NCBI GenBank assembly: GCA_937911745.1
Contig: CALDPX010000066.1
Location: 1 to 11,900 of the forward strand
Reading direction: 5' to 3'
DNA length: 11,900 bases
Source: an uncultured Alistipes sp.
GTDB taxonomy: Bacteria > Bacteroidota > Bacteroidia > Bacteroidales > Rikenellaceae
Shown: piece after piece, positions 7,532-11,900 of the stretch
Numbering within the stretch: position 1 is the stretch's first letter
Layout of the letters: every line of letters begins with the position of its first letter
Translations under genes and position numbers: made by a program
Notes under the pieces: generated by a model
Databases searched by the model: none
What the model saw: the letters and a program-made list of their open reading frames with translations, nothing else
What the model was told of the DNA's origin: nothing

Positions 7532-8173
7532 TTAATAACCAATCTTGTATTTCAAAAATTCCTCAAAAACCACCTTAATGGTCGAGTAACTACTTTCTAC
7601 TGCTTGCCATAACCTTCTGCCGCCAAGCCACTCGGCTGCCGTAATACTCTCGCCCTCCTCAGGACAGAGCGCAGGCTCCTCGCCGGGCGCAAACATCAAA
7701 AACCACTCGGTTTGCTTAACCTCCCAACTGCCGTATGCACGATGGAAATGGCGTGTGGTGCAGAGCGGAGCCACAATCTCCGCCTCCTGCAAGCCCGTCT
7801 CCTCTTGCACCTCTCTGAGTGCAGCCTCTTCGGCACTCTCGCCCTCGTCAATGTGCCCTTTGGGTAGGTCGCGCCATCCCTTGCGAGTGATGACAAGGAT
7901 GTCGCCCCTCTGGTTCTCGACCAAGCCACCGGCAGCCTTTACTATGGGCATTTGGGCACAGAAACGCTCGCCCGCAGCCTCTCCATCGGGTGCAAGAATG
8001 ACAAGAGAGCGATTGTCGCCCGCAGCAGCAAGCAACTCCTCGGGAGATGGCACATCCTCCTGCCCGATATGCAATATCGGAGTTGCCATCATCTCGCCAT
8101 CCGAGATGCTAACTTCCCGATAATCAGACTCTGAGGAAAAAAAGAAAAATTTATTTTCAAAAAATAGTCGCAT
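7532..8173 (-). CDS. NUDIX hydrolase
   Basis: This 213-residue cytoplasmic protein should hydrolyse a nucleoside-diphosphate-linked substrate, not identifiable here. The complete Nudix box GX5EX7REUXEEXGU spans residues 106-128: Gly106, Glu112, then REVQEETGL (120-128) with metal-binding Glu121, Glu124 and Glu125. AAGGLVENQRGDILVI (80-95) precedes it as the usual first beta strands of the domain. Residues 1-80 form an extra N-terminal region found in many Bacteroidota Nudix proteins. The MRLFFENKFFFF start fits the pattern I recall for those relatives, which supports the ATG at 8173 over the in-frame Met28/Met29. The codons for Phe9-12 include a 7-A run (8137-8143, plus strand), a potential slippage site. 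It diverges from the SRPBCC gene across 47 bp and precedes the S9 peptidase gene on its strand. Confidence 0.92.
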   Translation of the reverse strand: MRLFFENKFFFFSSESDYREVSISDGEMMATPILHIGQEDVPSPEELLAAAGDNRSLVILAPDGEAAGERFCAQMPIVKAAGGLVENQRGDILVITRKGWRDLPKGHIDEGESAEEAALREVQEETGLQEAEIVAPLCTTRHFHRAYGSWEVKQTEWFLMFAPGEEPALCPEEGESITAAEWLGGRRLWQAVESSYSTIKVVFEEFLKYKIGY

Positions 8174-8208
8174 AACTCTACAAAATAACTAATTTTATGG
8201 CAATTTTA

Positions 8209-8241
8209 CAAATTTAAGCAATGGAAAAATACGAAAGCAAA
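8209..8241 (-). promoter_or_regulatory. Candidate promoter for the NUDIX gene
   Basis: Read on the minus strand, TTTG (8241-8238), a 21-bp spacer and TAAATTTG (8216-8209) match the Bacteroidota consensus at the upper spacing limit. The -33 box would lie within the first codons of the divergent SRPBCC gene. AT-richness makes chance matches easier here, and I found no matching plus-strand promoter for the SRPBCC gene. Confidence 0.45.
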
Positions 8242-8619
8242 CAACAACAGATACGCCGCTCGGCAGAGCAGATTTACACTGCCCTCTCTTCGTTCAACAA
8301 CTTTACGCCAATGATTGAAGGCAAGGTGGAGGAGTGGAGTGCAGATGATGATGTATGCTCGTTCAAGGTCAAAGGTATGCCCATAAGACTCCGTATGGTG
8401 GAGCGAGAGCCCTCAAAGACCATAAAAATTCAGGGCGATGAAGGCTCACCTATGGATTTTACCTTTTGGCTCCAACTCAAAGAGGTTGCCCCCTACGACA
8501 CCCGTATGCGCATTGTGGTACACGCCGAACTGAATATGATGATGCGAATGATGATTGGCAAGAAGTTGCAGGGTGCGGTGGACCAAATGGCAGAGGCAAT
8601 CGCAATGGCTATGCAATAG
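8221..8619 (+). CDS. SRPBCC (START/polyketide cyclase-like) family protein
   Basis: This 132-residue soluble protein has the size and pattern of a single SRPBCC helix-grip domain. An N-terminal strand (ESKQQQIRRS) leads to a helix (AEQIYTALSSFNNFTPMI), then alternating strands including CSFKVKGMPIRLRMVE and FTFWLQLKEV, and a long C-terminal helix (KLQGAVDQMAEAIAMAMQ). This fold forms a hydrophobic ligand pocket in polyketide cyclases, START proteins and Aha1-like co-chaperones. No catalytic residue can be assigned and the ligand is unknown. The middle is methionine-rich (NMMMRMMIG, about 102-110). gcvP follows 138 bp downstream on the same strand. As I see no promoter box in that gap, read-through into gcvP is possible, but the gap is full of repeats. 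The family call is moderate, made on fold pattern rather than a signature motif. Confidence 0.75.
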   Translation: MEKYESKQQQIRRSAEQIYTALSSFNNFTPMIEGKVEEWSADDDVCSFKVKGMPIRLRMVEREPSKTIKIQGDEGSPMDFTFWLQLKEVAPYDTRMRIVVHAELNMMMRMMIGKKLQGAVDQMAEAIAMAMQ

Positions 8620-8620
8620 C

Positions 8621-8659
8621 AATTGAGAATTGAGAATTGAGAATTGAGAATTGAGAATT
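8621..8659. repeat. Perfect 7-bp tandem array (AATTGAG x5.6)
   Basis: Five identical AATTGAG units followed by AATT begin one base after the SRPBCC stop codon. Because the unit contains TGA and 7 is not a multiple of 3, the plus strand carries a stop in all three frames within 21 bp. The opposite strand (CTCAATT) has no stop in any frame and reads as a repeated LNSQFSI peptide, which can create false terminal extensions in gene calls. Confidence 0.92.
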
Positions 8660-8663
8660 TTTT

Positions 8664-8680
8664 CGGACACGCAGTGTCCG
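8664..8680. repeat. Perfect 7-bp stem hairpin between two heptamer arrays
   Basis: CGGACAC (8664-8670) and GTGTCCG (8674-8680) form a perfect stem around a GCA loop. Six T residues lie before it on the plus strand, not after, and the minus strand has A residues after it, so it is not an intrinsic terminator in either direction. It sits between the AATTGAG and GTTAGAC arrays. Confidence 0.75.
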
Positions 8681-8684
8681 CACC

Positions 8685-8712
8685 GTTAGACGTTAGACGT
8701 TGGACGTTAGAC
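8685..8712. repeat. 7-bp tandem array (GTTAGAC x4)
   Basis: Four consecutive 7-bp units, GTTAGAC, GTTAGAC, GTTGGAC, GTTAGAC, differ only at one base in the third. The array ends 45 bp before the gcvP ATG. The same CGTTAGA sequence occurs once after the hairpin at 36-50. No promoter box of the TAnnTTTG type is visible between this array and gcvP. Confidence 0.88.
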
Positions 8713-8757
8713 CAAAAGAATAGAAATCAAAACCTAAAATAAAAACCGTTTAATCTT

Positions 8758-11571
8758 ATGTTAGAACAATTCGTAAACCGTCACATTGGTCCTTCGGAGA
8801 AGGATTTTCAGCAGATGCTCGAAACCATTGGTGTGAGCAGTGTTGAGGAGCTGCTCTCGCAGGTTATGCCCCAGAGTATTCGCCTCCGCAAACCCCTTGC
8901 ACTCGATGAGCCTATGACCGAGGCACAATTTGCTGCCCACATCCGCTCGCTTGCCGATAGGAACCAAACACTCCGCTCATTCATCGGTATGGGCTACTAT
9001 CCCAACTCGATGCCTGCGGCTATCATCCGCAACGTCTTTGAGAATCCTTCGTGGTACACCTCCTACACCCCCTATCAGGCAGAAATTTCGCAGGGTAGGT
9101 TGGAGGCTCTGCTTAACTTCCAGACGATGATTGTGTCGCTGACGGGTATGGAGATTGCCAACTGCTCGCTTTTGGACGAGGCTACGGCTGCTGCCGAGGC
9201 TATGCTTATGATGTACTCACTGCGTAGCCGCGACCAGCAGAAGGCTGGTGCCAATATTCTCTTTGTGGATAGCAACATCTATCCCCAAACCCTCGACGTA
9301 CTACTCACCCGTAGCGAGCCCTTCGGCATAGAGATAGTTATTGACGACTATGCAACCTACGAATTCTCGGGCAAGGAGTTTGGCGCAATGGTGCAATATC
9401 CCGCTGCCGCCGGCGAGGTAAGAGATTACGAGGGCTTCGCCAAGAAGGCTCACGAGGCTGGCGCAAAGGTTGCTGCCGTTTGTGACCTTATGAGTCTTGT
9501 GGTATTGAAGGCTCCCGCCGAGTGGGGTGCCGATATTGCTATTGGCTCCTCTCAGAGGTTCGGTCTGCCTATGGGCTTTGGTGGTCCCAGCGCGGGCTAT
9601 ATGGCGACCAGGGACGCCTACAAACGCAATATGCCTGGTCGTATCATTGGCGTGTCGGTAGATAGACTCGGTAACCGCGCACTCCGTATGGCTCTCCAAA
9701 CGCGCGAACAGCACATCAAACGCGAAAAGGCGACCTCGAACATCTGTACCGCTTCGGCACTTATGGCTTCGATGTCGGGCTTCTACGCTGTCTATAATGG
9801 TCCCGAGGGCTTGTTGCGCATTGCAAAACACATCCACTCGCGTACCGTAGCCGTTGCTGAGGCTTTGAAGGCTCTGGGTTATGCACTCCGCACCGAGGAG
9901 TACTTCGATACTTTAGAGGTGGAGGCTGAGGCTGCTGTGGTGTCGGACATCGCCCTCTCGCGAGGTATCAACTTCTTCTACCCTGCCGAGGATAAGGTGA
10001 GGATGAGTTTCGATGAGGTAACTACCGATGAGGAGGTTCAGGAGGTTGTGGCAATCTTTGCCGAGGCTGTGGGCAAGAAGGCTCCCAAGAGCGTCAAGAT
10101 TGACGAGGATGCAAGCGTTCTTCCCGCCTCGCTCCGCCGCCAGAGTGCAATCCTGACCGAGCCCGTATTCCAGAAATACCACTCCGAGACCGAGCTGATG
10201 CGCTATATCAAACGTCTCGAACACCGCGACATCTCGCTGGCAGATAGTATGATTTCGCTCGGCTCTTGCACTATGAAACTCAACCCCGCCGTAACGATGA
10301 TGCCACTCTCGCTGGCGGGCTTTACCAATATGCACCCCTTTGCTCCTACGGCTCAGGCTGAGGGCTACCTTGCAATGATTGCCGACTTGGAGAGGGATCT
10401 TGCAACCATCACAGGCTTTGCGGGTTGCACCTTGCAGCCCAACTCGGGTGCGGCGGGCGAATATACGGGCTTGATGATTATCCGAGCCTACCACCAGAGC
10501 CGCTCGCAGGGCTACCGCAATATCATCCTCATTCCCGCTTCGGCACACGGCACCAACCCCGCATCGGCTGCTATGGCAGGTATGAAGATTGTTACCGTTG
10601 CGTGCGACGACAAGGGCAATATCGATGTTGAGGATTTGAAGGCAAAAGCCGAGCAGTATGAGGGCGAACTTGCAGGTTTGATGGTTACCTACCCCTCCAC
10701 CCACGGTGTCTTCGAGAGCCGCATCAGGGAGATTGTAGACACAATCCACGAGTTTGGCGGTCTGGTATATATGGACGGTGCAAATATGAACGCACAGGTA
10801 GGCTTGACCAACCCAGGCTTCATTGGTGCCGATGTGTGCCACCTGAACCTGCATAAGACCTTCGCAATGCCTCACGGTGGCGGTGGTCCCGGTGTGGGTC
10901 CCGTATGCGTTGCCGAACACTTGGTGGAGTTCCTGCCTTCGCACTCGGTTGTAAGCACCGGTGGCTCGGACGGCATCACCGCAGTGTCGAGTTCGCCTTG
11001 GGGTAGCGCACTGCTGCTGCCTATCACCTATGGCTACGTTAAGATGCTGGGTGCCGAGGGCTTGCGCAAGGTCACCGAGGCGGCCATCGTCAATGCCAAC
11101 TATATGTCGTGCAAACTGCGCGAAAGCTACCGCACCTTCTACTCGGGCGAGAGCGGACGTGTAGGTCACGAGATGATTTTGGATTTGACCAATTTCCGCC
11201 GCGAGTATGGCGTAGAGGTGGGCGATGTAGCACACCGCCTTATGGACTACGGCTTCCACGCACCCACCCTCTCGTTCCCCGTTCACGACACGCTGATGGT
11301 GGAGCCTACCGAGAGTGAGTCTAAGGAGGAGATGGATCGCTTCTGCGATGCCCTTGTGAAGATTCTCCACGAGGCTCAGACCTGCCCCCAGATTGTTGTG
11401 AATGCGCCCTATACGGCTGCCGAGGTGGCTGGCGAGTGGGCTCACGACTTCTCGCGCGAGGAGGCGGTGTTCCCCTTGGAGTGGGTAAGGGTGCAGAAGT
11501 TCTTCCCCTATGTCACCAAGATTGACAACGGCTATGGCGACCGTAATCTTGTTGCAGTGAATAAGGAGTAG
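8758..11571 (+). CDS. gcvP: Glycine dehydrogenase (decarboxylating), P protein, single chain
   Basis: The 937-residue P protein decarboxylates glycine with PLP and passes the aminomethyl group to lipoyl-GcvH. It is the long fused form: an N-terminal half (about 1-445) with IGMGYY (76-81), SSQRFGLPMGFGGPSAGYMATR (264-285) and RALRMALQTREQHIKREKATSNIC (307-330), and a catalytic C-terminal half (about 455-937). The latter has GSCTMKLNP (502-510), HGTNPASA (597-604), the PLP lysine Lys700 in LNLHKTF, and the glycine-rich loop GGGGPGVGP (707-715). The start MLEQFVNRHIGPSEKD is typical. It appears intact and complete for the family. A terminator follows 15 bp after the stop. It may be transcribed with the SRPBCC gene or from an unrecognised promoter in the 138-bp repeat-rich gap. 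gcvH is at the other end of the window and gcvT is absent. Confidence 0.97.
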   Translation: MLEQFVNRHIGPSEKDFQQMLETIGVSSVEELLSQVMPQSIRLRKPLALDEPMTEAQFAAHIRSLADRNQTLRSFIGMGYYPNSMPAAIIRNVFENPSWYTSYTPYQAEISQGRLEALLNFQTMIVSLTGMEIANCSLLDEATAAAEAMLMMYSLRSRDQQKAGANILFVDSNIYPQTLDVLLTRSEPFGIEIVIDDYATYEFSGKEFGAMVQYPAAAGEVRDYEGFAKKAHEAGAKVAAVCDLMSLVVLKAPAEWGADIAIGSSQRFGLPMGFGGPSAGYMATRDAYKRNMPGRIIGVSVDRLGNRALRMALQTREQHIKREKATSNICTASALMASMSGFYAVYNGPEGLLRIAKHIHSRTVAVAEALKALGYALRTEEYFDTLEVEAEAAVVSDIALSRGINFFYPAEDKVRMSFDEVTTDEEVQEVVAIFAEAVGKKAPKSVKIDEDASVLPASLRRQSAILTEPVFQKYHSETELMRYIKRLEHRDISLADSMISLGSCTMKLNPAVTMMPLSLAGFTNMHPFAPTAQAEGYLAMIADLERDLATITGFAGCTLQPNSGAAGEYTGLMIIRAYHQSRSQGYRNIILIPASAHGTNPASAAMAGMKIVTVACDDKGNIDVEDLKAKAEQYEGELAGLMVTYPSTHGVFESRIREIVDTIHEFGGLVYMDGANMNAQVGLTNPGFIGADVCHLNLHKTFAMPHGGGGPGVGPVCVAEHLVEFLPSHSVVSTGGSDGITAVSSSPWGSALLLPITYGYVKMLGAEGLRKVTEAAIVNANYMSCKLRESYRTFYSGESGRVGHEMILDLTNFRREYGVEVGDVAHRLMDYGFHAPTLSFPVHDTLMVEPTESESKEEMDRFCDALVKILHEAQTCPQIVVNAPYTAAEVAGEWAHDFSREEAVFPLEWVRVQKFFPYVTKIDNGYGDRNLVAVNKE

Positions 11572-11586
11572 CGTGCCGCGCTTTCC

Positions 11587-11627
11587 AAAAGAACGACCTC
11601 GCCGAGAAGGGAGGTCGTTCTTTTTTT
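11587..11627 (+). terminator. Intrinsic terminator of gcvP
   Basis: GAACGACCTC (11591-11600) and GAGGTCGTTC (11611-11620) form a perfect 10-bp stem with a 10-nt loop, followed by T7 (11621-11627). The preceding AAAA can extend the stem to 14 bp. The T-run favours action on the plus strand. Confidence 0.95.
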
Positions 11628-11731
11628 ATGTGGTAGAGTGGTTATATTAGTGCCTCTAAACGCCCTACCCTATTTCATATTTCCCCCTCTTATTGCCATT
11701 CGTCGCCATTTTTGGGTATTTCGGATTCGGT
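11628..11731. other. Non-coding spacer with no recognised feature
   Basis: Between the gcvP terminator and the next promoter I see no heptamer array, hairpin, RNA gene or convincing ORF. It is the first part of a 306-bp gene-free stretch (11572-11877). Confidence 0.6.
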
Positions 11732-11764
11732 TTTGTGCAAGTCTGAATTTTTATGCTATCTTTG
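11732..11764 (+). promoter_or_regulatory. Bacteroidota-type promoter for the gene at the right edge
   Basis: TTTG (11732-11735), a 21-bp spacer and TATCTTTG (11757-11764) match the TTTG/TAnnTTTG consensus. The -7 box is identical to that of gcvH. Transcription would start near 11771, giving a leader of about 107 nt before ATG 11878. The leader has a small CACGC/GCGTG hairpin (11788-11792 with 11799-11803), then an A-rich stretch typical of this phylum. Confidence 0.78.
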
Positions 11765-11773
11765 CGCCGCTTT

Positions 11774-11881
11774 ATGCGCACGCACGACACGCAATGTAGC
11801 GTGAGTGCCACAACGACTGAGAAACATTTTATATACAACATTATTAACACAACAAACAAAAAACTATTAAAAACAAGATGA
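11774..11881 (+). CDS. Possible 35-codon upstream ORF in the leader
   Basis: An ATG about 3 nt after the predicted transcription start opens a 35-codon frame (MRTHDTQCSV...) that ends at TGA 11879-11881, overlapping the ATG of the next gene as ATGA. This geometry could couple translation. Against it, the second half simply reads an A-rich leader (NKKLLKTR), there is no ribosome-binding site because the leader is almost absent, and no homologue is recognised. Chance is the more likely explanation. Confidence 0.2.
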   Translation: MRTHDTQCSVSATTTEKHFIYNIINTTNKKLLKTR

Positions 11882-11900
11882 AAAGGAATTACATTTCCCC
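11878..11900 (+). CDS. Start of an unidentified gene, cut by the window end
   Basis: The ATG at 11878 lies downstream of a consensus promoter and an A-rich leader, and opens MKRNYIS before the sequence ends. The basic start resembles short peptides and exported proteins common in Bacteroidales, but seven codons cannot identify it. Confidence 0.55.

Noticed and set aside
8664..8680. Hairpin after the SRPBCC gene as an intrinsic terminator
   Set aside because: The T-run precedes the stem on the plus strand and no T-run follows it on either strand.
8621..8712. Tandem repeats as a CRISPR array
   Set aside because: Units are 7 bp with no spacers, far from the 24-40 bp repeat and unique spacer layout, and no cas gene is present.
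9913..11445. Minus-strand open frame of 510 codons opposite gcvP
   Set aside because: It lies wholly antisense to a clear gcvP with all motifs, shows no recognisable domain, and is explained by the codon bias of the real gene.
11628..11660. Possible tRNA-like stretch after the gcvP terminator
   Set aside because: The GTGGTAGAGTGG run recalls a tRNA D-loop, but no acceptor, anticodon or T-arm pairing follows.
11665..11859. Minus-strand 64-codon open frame
   Set aside because: It overlaps the promoter and leader of the plus-strand gene, has no promoter or family resemblance, and is short enough to arise by chance.

Overview
The window looks like chromosomal DNA from a member of the phylum Bacteroidota, most likely order Bacteroidales and possibly an Alistipes-like genus. 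The basis is three promoters of the Bacteroidota type (TTTG, 19-21 bp, TAnnTTTG), near-absence of strong Shine-Dalgarno sites before the genes, AT-rich leaders, and a lipoprotein S9 dipeptidyl peptidase. The genus is a guess; the phylum is well supported. There is no rRNA, tRNA, CRISPR array, transposase or phage gene.

Layout. Left block (63-1513, minus strand): gcvH then mdh. A divergent promoter pair (1564-1674) separates it from a plus-strand pair: a fold-type-I PLP aminotransferase (1711-3018) and an acetyl-CoA hydrolase/CoA-transferase family protein (3058-4359), closed by a bidirectional terminator (4403-4442). A minus-strand block follows: a metallo-beta-lactamase-fold hydrolase (4547-5224), a DPP5-like S9 peptidase lipoprotein (5357-7429) and a NUDIX hydrolase (7532-8173). 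Divergent from NUDIX are a small SRPBCC protein (8221-8619) and full-length gcvP (8758-11571), which ends in a strong terminator. The last 300 bases hold a consensus promoter, a roughly 107-nt leader with a small upstream ORF, and the first seven codons of a gene cut by the window end.

How the genes relate. gcvH and gcvP encode the carrier and decarboxylase of glycine cleavage but lie about 7.2 kb apart on opposite strands, and gcvT is not here. The mdh, aminotransferase, CoA-transferase and S9 peptidase genes fit an asaccharolytic or mixed lifestyle of peptide uptake, transamination and CoA-ester fermentation. That is inference from co-location. I saw no defence or clearly new enzymatic system.

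The most unusual signal is non-coding. Short tandem arrays with a period of exactly 7 bp (AATTGAG, GTTAGAC, GTTGAAA and AATTNTG types) recur in four intergenic gaps, with a fifth, weaker element lacking a full array at the left edge. Most are combined with small hairpins, and they touch or adjoin the stop codons of four genes that lack an ordinary terminator.
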